Under the pieces are notes generated by a model. The model saw nothing but the letters and a program-made list of their open reading frames with translations. It searched no databases and had not been told where the DNA came from. A DNA stretch of 64,000 nucleotides from Neolentinus lepideus HHB14362 ss-1 (Eukaryota > Basidiomycota > Agaricomycetes > Gloeophyllales > Gloeophyllaceae): the NCBI GenBank assembly GCA_001632425.1, contig KV425630.1, positions 58,588 to 122,587 of the forward strand. The letters are read 5' to 3'. Below are positions 33,760-45,414 of the stretch, in pieces (the stretch's first letter is position 1; every line of letters begins with the position of its first letter). A program made the position numbers and the translations under genes.

Positions 33760-34104
33760 CCTTGTGGCTTGCGTCGATGCAAGTCACGATTCACGAACGC
33801 AAGGAAGATCTCAGATCTCAGATCTTACTTTGCTAGAGGATGTGGCTGGAGTAACGTTCAGCCACCGGCCCACATCTCAAATCCCTCTGACGGCGGCATC
33901 GTTAAGTACCTCTGTCGCCTGTACTCAGGAGGACCTAACCAAACGCCATGCTAGAATTTCTGTTTACTGGCCGTGACGTTGAGATCTTCGGCTTACAGAT
34001 GTCTAGCAGACGCATCAGAAGATGTATATGCCGTAACCCTGATCACTATTTATACACACTCCCAATAATTATCTCATCCTCTATCGAACTCGGTACCATC
34101 AAGG
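33760..34104. promoter_or_regulatory. THI6 upstream region with three tandem AGATCT palindromes
   Basis: This gap separates THI6 (minus) from the pseudogene (plus). At 33806-33825 the palindrome AGATCT occurs three times; the first two are separated by one base and the second and third by one base in an AGATCTC-AGATCTC-AGATCT pattern. It could be a regulator site for THI6 or simple slippage. Nothing else is recognised. Confidence 0.3.
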
Positions 34105-35349
34105 ATGGCTTCCAAACCTACCGGCGTCGGTTTCATCGGCTCGTCTGCCAAGGGCGGGGTTCTTTGGCCCTGACACTCAGTTTGCTAGACCCTTCGTACA
34201 AGGACAAGTACTCCATTGCACTCTACCACCAAGGAGTCTTCTGCTGTAGAAATGGTGCAGAAGTACACGGAGCTGGACAGGCCATCCTGTAAAGCCCTTC
34301 TACGGCGACGCACGCAAGGTCGCGATGGACTTGGTGAATGGCGGTCAAAGCTCCTCATACGAAGAAGTCGTTGACGCAGGCCATTCAGGCGAAGGGCTTT
34401 TTTACCGAATGGACTAATAGCATGAATTTGCGGGAAATGCCCGAGGTCGCCGAAGCTGCACGTCCTCAGGGCGTTCGAGGTATAGTTGGGATGTAAGGAA
34501 GGCTCAGTTCCATTGTCAAGAAGGTTCGGGCGTCCGAGTCTGTTATGTATAATGTGACGCGGATTCAAAAATTAATCGACTCTCGGAAACTGGGCACCAT
34601 AAGATCCTCTACTCTCGTACGTCTAATCAACCACATCAGGTCAGCGGAGGGCATGTAAATGTCGCAAAGTCTGCGCTCCCCTCCAGAGATGTCGCGTATT
34701 GGGGTCTGATGACCAAAAGCCATGCTCCTTAACGTTCTTTCAGCCATGTACATAACCTGATTTTGCCCCCTTGTTAGCAGGTGTTAGTTTGCTGGTAGTA
34801 TTCATCAGCTCGATGTCCTTACCCACCTGTTGGGCGACTTCGCGTCCCTCCCCGCCACCGCTGCGATCGCCTTGCCCCAGCGCAGGGGCTGTCGATGACA
34901 ACGACTAACCCACCGGTGAAAACCGCACTACCACTGCCCTCGACCACATCGTCGTAACCGGCTTGCTCAAGTTGGGAGCGTTGGCCAGCATCGCCTTGCG
35001 CGCAGGCTTTCTAAGTGCTCCTGGCAGGAAGCACCCGGAGTGGGTGATCGAAGAGGAAGGGACGCTGAGGCTGGAGGGCGACAACGTCCCTTAAGTGTTC
35101 CTGCGTATGGGCACTCCTAAGCTCTACAACGGGGAGCTGGCTGAGGTGGGTGGTTCTGGCGACCACTTTGTCGGCAACCTGGTCGCAGCTTAGGCAATGT
35201 TCGGAAAAGGGACTGAATGGAAGTACGTATACGTGTCCATCGAGAATAGGTTAAGCAATGCATTAATGAGGACCCAGATGTTGCTAGACGCCATCGGCAG
35301 AAGTGCGATTGAAGGAAGTGCGATTGAAGGACAGAGGATTAACGTATAG
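34105..35349 (+). pseudogene. Decayed GAL80-like/Gfo-Idh-MocA oxidoreductase
   Basis: The remains of an NAD(P)-binding oxidoreductase related to GAL80 and Gfo/Idh/MocA enzymes. The start at 34105 reads MASKPTGVGFIGSSAKGG, a Rossmann-type N-terminus, but stops appear within 25 codons. Readable pieces then recur in changing frames: ESSAVEMVQKYTELD, FFTEWTNSMNLREMPEVAEA, SIVKKVR, KLGTIRSSTL, and a long C-terminal part DHIVVTGLLKLGALASIALR, EWVIEEEGTLRLEGDNVP, TPKLYNGELAEVGGSG. The end MLLDAIGRSAIEG...QRINV stops at 35349. At least seven stops or frame breaks separate them and no intron set would repair all of these. A 15-bp tandem duplication (AGTGCGATTGAAGGA twice, about 35301-35330) lies in the last segment. 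Collinear order over 1.2 kb argues for one inactivated gene rather than chance. Its functional ancestor probably acted in sugar or sugar-alcohol metabolism or its control. Confidence 0.8.
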
Positions 35350-35767
35350 ATGAGATGGTTCCATCGATGTTACATCGGCAATTATTTACATACATTGTAT
35401 AGATGTCAGGATTCCAATTGTTTGTATTCACACTGCGCGCGCAGTGAGCTTCGAGTAGGGTATGCCTCTCTAGTACTATCAAGCCTGCCTGAACTAGCTT
35501 AACTAGGCGACGGAATAACCAATAATGAAGACATGATATTAGTAGATGCCATGGCAAATGCAATCCGAGGTTGGGGAGAGGAACCTGGTAATGGAGAGTG
35601 CTTATGAGAGGATAGGTGTGGATGCAATACGACCGTCCAGAAATAGCAAGAAACGAGAGTGACAACGAAAGATAGTAAAGGAAAGCGACACGCAGTCAAC
35701 ATGACTATCTTCAAGTAGATCCCCTAGGTAATTCATCCGGGAGGATCAGAATCCTCGGTCTTGGTGA
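35350..35767. other. Intergenic region after the pseudogene
   Basis: About 418 bp between the pseudogene end and the RhoGAP stop. It is AT-rich and should contain the RhoGAP terminator. No coding segment or repeat could be supported. Confidence 0.45.
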
Positions 35768-38700
35768 TCATGAAGATTCAGTAGCAACATTCCCTGCTTC
35801 GGCAGCCTTTAAGACGCAACCAGCCCAATCCTCCTCGGAATCCTCGTTAACGTAGATGCTGTACTGGTGCTTGGTATCGGGTGGAGACGCCTGAGTTGCC
35901 ACAGGTTCTGTAGCAGTGACTGGGGTGTCGGCGACCGACGGGGCCTTGACAGATAGGCTTGACTTATTAGAATCTTGGCAGTACAGATCGGCAATAGGAG
36001 TCTCGTGAGACCGGGAGGATTCGTAAGTTGATGAAGATATCGAGGATAAGGTCCGTGCCTGCATAGGGTAAACAGCGTGCGTCGCTGTAGCCGTCGATTC
36101 TGAGGACTCCGGAGAGACAAGACCAGGTGATTGATCTTCGTTGACATTGGCTTCATCAGAGCTAGGATTGTCAAATTTGATAGGAGAGGACTCTATAGAT
36201 AAGTCTAGTTTAGGAGGTAAGCTGGAAGTGCTCGTTTGAGGAGCGGTGACAGCAGTGCCAGGCATTGAGATGGAAGATGATGATGTCGCCGCCGTGTGCA
36301 AATAAGGGGACAGGCCCGACTGTCGCGACGGAGATGCTATGGGAGAGCCAGACTTCCGCTTCGTGAAAAGGAGATGCAACGACGGTTTTTTAACCCGAGG
36401 CACGCGAGGCAAAGGCGTACCAGCAGTAGAAGCGGATCTGAAATGATCCTCCCGTCCTCGCCCAACGTCCACAAGTGAGAGTGCCACTGGTCGCGAACGA
36501 TCCAGGGACGGACGAGCCGCCATTTCAAGCTCTGAAGGGAAAGGAACCGGACTTCCGGTGCCAATTCGTCCGTGAGACGGAGGTAATGGAAGGTTCGAGC
36601 TGTCAGCAATCTTGGGGGATGACGGCTGGCTGAAAGACGAGAAGGCCTTATCCTGTGCGATATCATAATCCACCGGAAGGGCACGAGGAAGCATTGGGTC
36701 TTCGGACATAGTCGATGGTGTCGCCAAGGAATCAGCGGACGATGTGAGAGCAGGTGGAGAATTAGGATTATACAAATGCTCACTTGCACCACTCGAGGGC
36801 ACATCAGAGGCTGAAACATAAGAAGCAGCATCGTCTTGGTAGGATGCCGAGTCGGATGGCGTTATGGCCGAGGCATATATCGAGTCAATTTGTGAAGGTG
36901 CAAGACTGCTCGCCTTGAGAGGCGAAGGGCTCCGCACTGCACTTGAAACTGCGGGCCGCATGATCCTCCGCTTAGCGACAAGAGGGAAGTGCATGACGGC
37001 GTCGCCCTCAGTGTCCGACTTGTCCTCCCCCTCATCCTTGGTTTCTCTTGCTGAAGGTTCTGCTCCAGCACTAGTCTCTGCAACATCGACATCCTCCCCA
37101 TCACTACCCACCGCATCATCTTCATCCTCTCTACGCTGAATGTCTATCACAGGACTCGGATCTGCCCTGATGTCGATGACATGAGGATCTTCCGCGTCCT
37201 TGAGCGGTCCATCCCATATGCACTCAGCTTCGCACAGCACCCGCAACAAAGGAGGGCCCATACTGAGACTAGGGCAGAAAACAAGAAGTAGATTGCTCAA
37301 TGGCATCTTCGTATCCTTATGCCTCTTGGCAGTTTCTTTGATCAACTCGGTCACTGTCCGCAAAAGATCACAATTCTCAGTAGGAAGCCGAGAGATCAGC
37401 GATGAGAGGGCTTTCAACAAGGGCTGCGAGGGCGGACGAATGCCAGAGAAATTGGGCATTGCCAGCGTGGAAAGCGAAGGTGGTTTCCGGAGCCCAGGAC
37501 TACCGTTCTTGGGACCAGACGGCAGTCCTCCTCCTCGCGAGGTGCGTTGCACACGCACCTCTGACTCCTCGGCGCTCCTGGCGTTATTCTCGGCAGTCAT
37601 GGCCGCATCGAAGTAAGGAATCAACGCATGAGTCAAGATAGGTTCGGGTACTAGTCATGATCAGAGTTAACAACAGGACCGCAACATTTGTGACAGACTT
37701 ACGCTCGCGAAGGTACGCCTTGAAGATGGATGCAACCGCATGGGGATCGAGATCTCCTGGCGAACACGCAGAGATATCATAGTCGGCCCCTGAGGACACT
37801 GTCAAACAACTGTCGAGGCCCTGAAAATGGGATATAACCTACCCGTATCGAACTCCGCTCTCAATTTGTTGATATGCGAAGATCGTCCACTAATTCTGTA
37901 CATAGCAGAACCAGTAAGAACGAAAGCCTCCACATAGCTGTCATAGTAACATACCGGAACAATCCTTCTTCCTCGATTCCCCATCGTAATAGATGCTGGG
38001 CGCACCGCACGACAAGGGCTGGTACCATTCGATCCTCAAGAGCCTTCTCGCCTACCGCCTCCCTGTCTAATCTACGAGTCATCTGTCGTCGGTGACCAGG
38101 GCTAGCATGATCATTGTCACCCAGGTCCCATCTTCCAGAGTCGACAGCCGTCTCCCTCACACATGACTTCAGGTCTCTGCCGAACACCAAGCCAGAAACA
38201 GCTCCAGATCCGCTGATCATCCGCAGAGGCCCACGCAGGCGCTTGCCAAGCGTGGGACCCGACGGCGTTGCCGCAAATCCTTCTTCCCCAGAGACGGACG
38301 AAGAGGTGGCAGAGGAACTGATGCTCCATGTGGCTGAAGGTGCATTGGGTGTCCGCCGCTGCTTGAGTTTGCCGGGGAACGATCCGCTGGCATTGGACTG
38401 ACTAGATACCGACTGGTTCGAGTGAACTCGACCAAGAGGATGGAAATCGCCACCCTTGCCACTGGAGAACGATGAGGGTGCGGTGCTGGAAGACGACGAA
38501 TAGCCGGAACTCGAACTAGACGTGAGGCCACCCCAGGCACGTCCCATCTTTTCGACTGCACGTTTGCCAAAACCAAAGGCAGCCGGCGCGAAGCCACTGG
38601 TCATGCTTATCGCAGTTTGTCTCACTGACTGGGAGGTCTGAGCATCCGACGTCGTTCGTTTTTCTGCAGACGGTTCTGGGGAGGGGTCGAATCCGCGTCC

Positions 38701-40152
38701 AGATGCAGAAGAAGAGGTGGTGTTCCAGGCAACTAGGCGGCCTTTGAAGCTCGGATCTGGAGGTGCTAGGGAGTCATGGTTGCGCATGGGAGAGATAAAG
38801 CCTGTCGCTGACGCCTTGTTGAAACCGGGACTATCTCTGGCAGGTGGCAACGTTTTGGGCTCGGTGAAGGATCGACCTGAGAATGAGGGTGCATCGACTT
38901 CGAATTCAGGAGTTCTACTTAGCTCACCACCGGCGGGGCTCTTGGGTTTGAGCTGGAATGGTGAACCGAGGGTCAAGGACACAGATCGGCGGTGTCTTGC
39001 TTTAGTAGATGGTGGAGGAGTGGTGGCACGAGGGGCAGGGGCAGCGTGAGGTTCAGAGTCATCCGATACGTCCTCCTCAGGAGTGGCGTAGTCTGCGTCA
39101 GTAATGATAGAACTCAACCGCTTATTGACAGCCATGACTGTGCTCGTCGATTGTAGCGATTCAGCGATCGACAGAGGACGGGGTGAACGGCTACCAGCTC
39201 CTGGTCTGATGGTAGAGTGACTTGCCATGGTAGAGTCGCTCCTTCGCCAGATCTCCTTCTCACTCTCTTTCTCCGGATCCCTCCTTTCCCTCGGCCTTGG
39301 TTCTTCTGCCACTGCATTATCCGAGGCTCGCAAGAAATCAAGGGCAGGGACTATGCTGGGACTTGTAGGGATGACAGAGCTTCTGTGATCCTGCTTTGTA
39401 GGCGGAGAAGTACTCGAGGCTGAATGGGAGGTGTTTATGGGTGGTACAGGCGGTGGACTTGTCGTTGGTGTACTACGGGACACAGCCATGCCGGGTGGCT
39501 TTGGCGGTAGCGGTGGCGGTAAAGGCGAAGATTTAGATGATAGAAGTCCTCTTCTGTTGCTGAATACCTGTAGCGTTGACGTTGCCAGCTGTAAAGTCAT
39601 TTGTTTGGCCCCGCTAGGTAAACGGAGTGGCTGTGTCCGGTACTGCAGTCGGCTATCGTTGGAGGAAGATGGGGCGATGGAGGGAGGACTGAGGTCAGCA
39701 GCGCGTTCCTTGCCCCTCGAAGCGGGCATTTTGACACTGCTTGATGCAGGAGACACTTCCGCCGTCTTCTTCCGCCGTCCTGCGAAAGCCCGCTTCAATT
39801 TCTGCCCTGCAGAGGACGGCGCGTCGGGGGATACGCTTCTCGAGTTGGGCCCCCCCGACGAGGTCGGCTGACCCTTGCTCAATGCTTGGCCCATGCCAGC
39901 CAGAGATGAAGAGCGCGGTTGAGGAGAGAAAATGGTGGGAGTTGAGAAGAAGCGCTTCTTGGAAGAGGGAGTGGTAGGGGAAGCGGAGATATCTGGCGAC
40001 GCGATATCGGACTGGCTCGAGTCCGAGGGTGGAGCGGCATGCATTAGCATTGAGGACGCTGCGGATGACGAAAACGAGGAAGACAGCGAGGAGGAAGACT
40101 GGGAAGTAGGAACATCGCTGCTCGTGGCGGCCTGGTGCTGGCTCGGACCCAT
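35768..40152 (-). CDS. RhoGAP-domain protein with long disordered flanks
   Basis: This is a GTPase-activating protein for Rho-type GTPases, which switch off Rho/Cdc42 at the cell cortex. The first exon (40152 to about 37946) encodes some 735 residues that are mostly Ser/Pro-rich with many Ser-Pro sites. It ends in the beginning of the RhoGAP domain: GLVFGRDLKSCVRETAV, ALEDRMVPALVVRCAQHLLR and IEEEGLFR. Splicing continues with ISGRSSHINKLRAEFD, so the arginine finger lies in GLFRISGR. Further short exons carry DLDPHAVASIFKAYLRE and EPILTHALIPYFDAA. The last exon (from about 37636) has KALSSLISRLPTENCDLLRT, then KDTKMPLSNLLLVFCPSLSM, completing the domain. A 450-residue Ser-rich tail ends at 35768. 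The domain call is certain. The exact orthologue is not assigned: no PH, LIM or FCH domain is visible, which leans toward a SAC7/BAG7- or BEM3-like GAP. Confidence 0.88.
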
Positions 40153-40767
40153 GATGATGGGCGTGTAATCAGATCGAACCCAGCTCGAACGTGATACGCA
40201 ACGTTGTATTTAACGTAGAAAGCACTTTGAACACTGGAAATTCCGAAAGCACAGCAGACTGAGACTAGATGGTAGGTAGGGGCGCCAGCGCAGCAATGTG
40301 GATACAGCGAGGCGGTCAGCGAGGATAAATGATGGGAACAATGATTACTGACCCACTACGCACGGAGTAAATACTTTTCTTAGAGTACACGCATCAAAGA
40401 CAAACAGTTCCGTTCGCAGATGCCTTGCAAGAAAGAGGAGGAGGAGGTTGTGAACAGGTATACAAGAGATAAAGACTCGCGCGCGAGGGACAACGCTCGA
40501 TTAGATGGCTTCATTATTCCCTAACGGTCCGCTCCCGCTCGCCGGCCGGTTACTTCGCACATTCACTGCGCGTGCGCCCCGTTTGAGAATACCCCCCATC
40601 AGATGTCGTTTAAGATTCGAAATCCGCCTCTGATCTATGTACTCCGTGCTAATATAGAACAAGCGTGATATCCAAGGAATGCGAGCTCTTTAGTGTCCAT
40701 CATTCCCGTCTATTCTGCCACCGCGGTCTATCCTCTCACTCCAGGGATCACGCTCCCTGGATCGAGC
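40153..40767. promoter_or_regulatory. RhoGAP upstream region
   Basis: About 615 bp between the RhoGAP start and the end of the carrier gene, both on the minus strand. It should contain the RhoGAP promoter and leader. No ORF, repeat or RNA gene could be supported. Confidence 0.4.
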
Positions 40768-42130
40768 CTATGCTGCACCGAGAAACTCTTTGACGAGTTC
40801 GTAGACAAAGAATGATGTTGCGATGCTCGGCGCAACCTTCACTGTGATCCCAGCAGGGACGTCAGATGCTGCCATGAGAACGAATCATGATTGACGTACG
40901 AAGATTGGGCCAAAGCCCTCTGTATAGACCGCGCAGCCCTTCGGTCCGAGCGATAGTGACAAAGGCATCCACCGCACCATTATATTTGGTCGCAGATGCC
41001 ATCCCCGTGACCTGCATTTTCCGTCGTATCACGTCAAATGGATACGTCAGAGTCTGTGATATCGAGCCTAGATTCTGTATTTGCAACTGGCGTCTCGAAA
41101 CCATAACTTGACCATGGCTTACCTGCCAAGGCTCCACAACTCAGCTTTCGCACCACGCTAGTCTTTCCCGGGGGGGTGATGATTCCCCGCAAAGCCTCAT
41201 ATGACGCGAAATTGATCCCTACGTATGGCGCAACGCCGACAGCCGTAGGAATCATTCCACGGTAGAGAGCCCGGATTCCGCCTTCTTCACGAATGATCTG
41301 TAGCGTCATAGTCCACATACTCAGCTTGGGTGCTGGAACTGCCGAAGAGGTATGATACCCTGAGGCCAAGGAAGGCTTGATAGCTGAGCTTGGAGCCTGC
41401 GGAGGGGACGAAGAGAGTGGAATGGATGCGGTCGCAATCGACAAACGGGAGCGAACAAGGTCCAGAGGGTATGTCGCGCCTGTGAGATCCAGGGAAAAAC
41501 GGAGTCAGTAAAGTTAAGCTGCTAGCAAGTGTCGTGACTAACAAACAGATGTAATCCCAGCCAATGCTCCGCTGGCAAGACGTTTTGGCGTATCTAGTGC
41601 GGCGGTGTCATTTTGCGTGAACCACTAGAAAAACTTAACCATCGTACACTGATCCACGATTTCCCCAAACTCACCTTCTTCAACTGCTCATAAGTCGTGA
41701 ACTGCACCGCGCTGTAAGGCACAATTCTTAGACAATTGATGCCATTACCCCTCATGAATCCCTTGAAGCCTTCCTCTTGCCACATCCGAACTAAGCTCCT
41801 CCACACGCCCTTGTATTGTTTATCACTGTGCTGCGACTGGACTTGCCTAGGAACATGGATGAATACAACCGTTGTTGATAAATGGGATCCTACTGTTGAA
41901 TTTCGACAGGACTCGTGGCTTGCGGTCTGCGCGACTCACTGGATGATCTTTAGCCTTTCCAAAGGACTAACAACGGTCCGAGAGGCGGCGCCAGCACACC
42001 CTCCTGCAATAAAGTAAGAAGACACCTGATGATTCAGCCATTGCGTCTTCTCGCTCTTCGGGTGGACCTCAGGCATGGCCTTGGACGTGGAACCCTCCTG
42101 GGACGGTTGGTCATTCGATGCGGTGGTCAT
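40768..42130 (-). CDS. Mitochondrial carrier family protein (SLC25)
   Basis: This is an inner-membrane solute transporter with the tripartite SLC25 fold. From 42130 a 35-residue hydrophilic N-terminus leads to YFIAGGCAGAASRTVVSPLE, whose SPLERLK is the first carrier signature Px[DE]xx[KR]. Splicing then gives GVWRSLVRMWQEEGFKGFM and RIVPYSAVQFTTYEQLKK. The second module has the partly visible TYPLDLVRSRLS signature, an insertion rich in Ser/Pro, and GGIRALYRGMIPTAVGVAPY. The third has ISQTLTYPFDVIRRKMQV and TEGLRGLYRGLWPN, and the last exon adds LKVAPSIATSFFVYELVKEF with a stop at 40768. All three repeats and the six-helix layout are present in five or six exons. Sequence character is closest to the Ypr011c/SLC25A42/SLC25A24 group (adenine nucleotide, APS or CoA carriers). 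The substrate is not proven. Confidence 0.88.
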
Positions 42131-43037
42131 GATGGTCGATGCATAGACGAGTGAAGAGAGAAAGATAGGGTATGATATAGCCTATGTAGAAGGTATCCTG
42201 GCTTGTCGCTCTAAGAGAGCTGGTATAGATGTCGAAACTGTCGGCACTGGTAGAGAGATGGATAAACTCTGCATACAGGGCCGGCATCCCACCTTCGCGC
42301 GCCACCCGCGTCGCATGGCCCACGTGGCCAATCCTGCCCGATCCAAGAATCACCACGCCGGCGGCTGTGCAACTGCATCTTCTGAATTTTGTATGGGAGG
42401 CGTCTAGCACGCAGGTGGATCCCGTCATGTGCTACGGACAGCACTCAACTCAAAGGACACGTCTGCAATTAAATAACGGAGTCTCTTGTCAGCCTGGACG
42501 CGGTAAACCATGTAAGCGCTCAATGTGGAACCGAGTTTATCGATGGACAGCATCCGGGACTGCCAATAGTTTTCCATTCAACGCAAGGCCGTACAATCAC
42601 GGAACTTGACGCAGTTTCATAATGAACAATTATTAGTGTCGGACCGTACAGACACCCTACAAGGGGACTCCCAAACGAACTCCGTTTTGTTCCCTTCTGG
42701 GGTGCTTGCCAGGGGGGTGGTGGACTAAAGAATTATCACTTTGCCAGATGTAAACAATTCTAGATACATCTCGATATGTCCTTTTACGCTCCACGTACTC
42801 ATGTATGAGGTGCTGGATTGATATTATTCGGTTTATCAGATATAAACTTGCCAAGATTATTTCAAATAATGGTGAACGGGTCAAGGATAAGAAAAGTGAG
42901 TGACTAGCAAGTGTGCGCGAGTCAAAATGAGACTTCAACAGTATAGACAAGATCAAACAGATGGATAGCAAGGCTGAAAGCAGTAGGTAACAATCGACCG
43001 TTTTGTGAGCAAGTTCTGCCCTTTTCTAGCCAGCCTC
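42131..43037. other. Intergenic region between the carrier and RGG-protein genes
   Basis: About 900 bp. The half next to 42130 should hold the carrier promoter. It contains a minus-strand frame with VVILGSGRIG that looks Rossmann-like but has no support beyond that (see rejected items). The half near 43000 is AT-rich and unassigned. Confidence 0.35.
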
Positions 43038-45084
43038 CTATGCCGACGGTGCACCACGCGCTTCATGGAAACCTGAAGCAGCGATCAGCATTCTCAACTC
43101 ATCGCGGGACATAAGTGCGAACACGACTGACCTCCTCGGTCACCACGAGGTCGACCACGACCACCTCTCCATTCACCTTCTCCACTGCCCCTTCCACGAT
43201 AACCTGGCGCAAAATTGTCAGATAAGATATCAATATTCGACACAAAATACCCACCTCCCCTAGGGCCTCCCCTCTCGCTGCCCTCACCTCTGAATCCTCC
43301 CCTGAATCCTCCACGACCACGACCCTCGCCACCACGGAAGCCACCTCTGTCACCACCCCTCCCTCTGAATCCACCACGGTCCCCTCGAAAGCCCCTACCG
43401 CCCCTACCCCTTCCACCTCGGGCTGGCACGAAGCCATCCTCACCTGGTTGATGTACGCCGTTTACACGAGGCTCATCGGGAGACGCCGCGGCCTCTACAG
43501 GCCGGGCGATTTCCTCAGCTGGAGTACCCGTGCTTGACGTCCCGAACTTAGCGTGCAAGCCGGCGAGAGATGGCAGGCCTCCCTCTTCATCATCAGCCCA
43601 GTTGACACCCTCATCACCTGTAGACGTAGCCTAGAGCAGAAGTTAAATAGGTCCACACAAATATCCAGCCATACTTTACTCACCGGCTCCTCGGTGGTAA
43701 CGGCAATGGTGACGGACTCTTCCACCACAGCATCGCCGTTAACCTCGACTGTCCCGACTGTCTCGACGATCTCCACAGTAGTCTCGGGAGCAGCCTCGGG
43801 AGTAGCCTCGGGAGTACCCGTCCACTGGTCGTCCTCAGGCTCAAATGAAGGCCCTTCTAATTCGCTGTCCTGCATAAAATGAAAACCGCCCGTAGTAGGC
43901 GCGAAGGAGGGGACCCCAGCGACACCGACCGGAAGCTCCGTAGCATGGCCATTAACATCACCTTCGGGAATTGGCTCTGCCGAACTAACGTCGGTCTCGT
44001 CGGGTACGCTGGAGGGAGGCTCGGGTGGATTAAGATGCGTCCTGGTGATCTCCAGGAGGCGGGAGACTGATGATCAAATATTAAGATACGATAGCCACTA
44101 TCTAAGGTCGAGAAACGCACAGTGAACACCGCTGAACTCTCCTTCGCTTGAAAAGAAGCCGTTGATGACGTGGTGCTTGCCATCGTGGTCGTCCCCGAGG
44201 AGAACTTCTGTAGCGGAATACACCGCGGATCCTTCTGCATCATCAAGCTGTAAGGCCATTGTGGAAGGGTGACCTGCTGATAATAGGGAATGTAGGCGAA
44301 TGAGAGACAAAAGCTCCGCAGTTTTGGCGATGTAAGCTCTCTGTTATCCATCTTCAGCCGCAGCTAGGTGTAGACTCGGTGAATATACCTCGGTTTCTGC
44401 AACCGCCTCCGCTATGCGTTGCTCCTCCGCCTGTTTCGCCTCTGCGAGCTTCAAAGCCTCATCTTGAGCGGCTTCCTGATTAACAGTCTATATCCCATCA
44501 TAAGCGTGTTGTACTGTCAGACAAATAATACAAAGAGTTAACCTCAAGCGCCTTCTTGACTTCCTCAAGCTCCTTCTGCACTGCTTCAAGACCGGGAAGA
44601 GTTTTCAAAGTCCTCCTCTGGTCCTCATTCAATTCTTCGGGAGGTTTGGACGAATAGGTATGGATTCGAGCCTGTTGCGTAATTCAGCAATTAGTACTGG
44701 AGATCCTCGACCTCTCCAGCTCAATACATGATAGTAGCAGTAGCAAAGAATCACGATCTAATAACTCACAATCTTCTTGCCTACTTGCCTTAACCTCTTC
44801 TGCACAACTTCAGCCGAAGGACCATGCTTGAAGTCGCCTGGCGGAACCTCCTCCTCAGGCTTTGCTACAAGCTCAGGCGCGACTGCCCCTTCCATGATCT
44901 CAGACTCCTCTGGCGCTTTGTCGATAAGAGCAGCGGCAGTCGTGTCAGGGACAGCTGCTACTGGAATTTCAGCGGTCGCGTCACCCGGCTTCTTAGTAGC
45001 TTTCCGCTTCTTTTTCTGGGTTTTGGACAAGGGCGGTGGGGGTGGCGCACCGGGAACGATACGTTGGGCAACTGGTTCAGGCAT
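43038..45084 (-). CDS. RGG-box protein, probable RNA-binding protein (caprin-like layout)
   Basis: The start at 45084 gives MPEPVAQRIVPG, a Pro run, a Lys-rich stretch (SKTQKKKRKATKKPG), then an acidic segment. Further exons contain DFKHGPSAEVVQKRLRQVGK and the helical coiled-coil-like part PEELNEDQRRTLKTLPGLEA, EAVQKELEEVKKALE and KLAEAKQAEEQRIAEAVAE. A Thr/Glu/Val-rich region and WADDEEGGLPSLAGLHAKFG precede the C-terminus. That end is an RGG domain: RGGRGRGGRGFRGDRGGFRG with further GGFRG repeats, then RGRGSGEGEWRGGRG. The last exon adds FHEARGAPSA and stops at 43038. RGG boxes bind RNA and are methylated by arginine methyltransferases. The helical N-terminal part followed by an RGG end is similar to caprin-type stress-granule proteins, but this is a layout resemblance, not a proven family. 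Six or more exons; internal edges are approximate. Confidence 0.72.
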
Positions 45085-45414
45085 GGTGAGTAGTTAGCAC
45101 GGAGGGATGCGAGACAGCAGAGCAAGCTTTAGCGAGCGTTTGTACAGCTCAGAAAAGATTCCAAGTAACCTTACTTTGCGGCCGAGACACCTCCGACACA
45201 GCATTCCCACGACACTATGATGACGACCCAGCACTAGTTACTTTGGATGTGCATGAGGATGGCACAGGACAACTATAATAATACACACTATACTGAAGAA
45301 CTCAGATAGAATACAGGCCGTCACCAATGATCATTACACTGCTAAGTGCCGACGAAGAAATAATTAAGTCGAGAATACATTTTAGAAGATCGTAAAGGAG
45401 CGTGAGGCAACGAG
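45085..45414. other. Intergenic region between the RGG-protein and RAP1-like genes
   Basis: About 330 bp between the RGG-protein start (45084) and the RAP1-like stop (45415). It should hold the RGG-protein promoter and the RAP1 terminator. No gene or repeat could be supported. Confidence 0.4.

Noticed and set aside
33760..33850. Possible TPP riboswitch upstream of THI6 (CTGAGA motif on the minus strand)
   Set aside because: CTGAGA occurs only as part of the AGATCT repeat, and the second conserved block of the thiamine aptamer (CTGAT near an ACC-rich segment) is absent.
36864..37139. Plus-strand Ser/Ala-rich frame opposite the RhoGAP tail
   Set aside because: Mirror of low-complexity coding sequence; nothing supports an independent gene.
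42211..42444. Minus-strand frame with VVILGSGRIG resembling a nucleotide-binding motif
   Set aside because: The frame is short and has no family context before or after the motif. It lies in the carrier promoter; chance is more likely.
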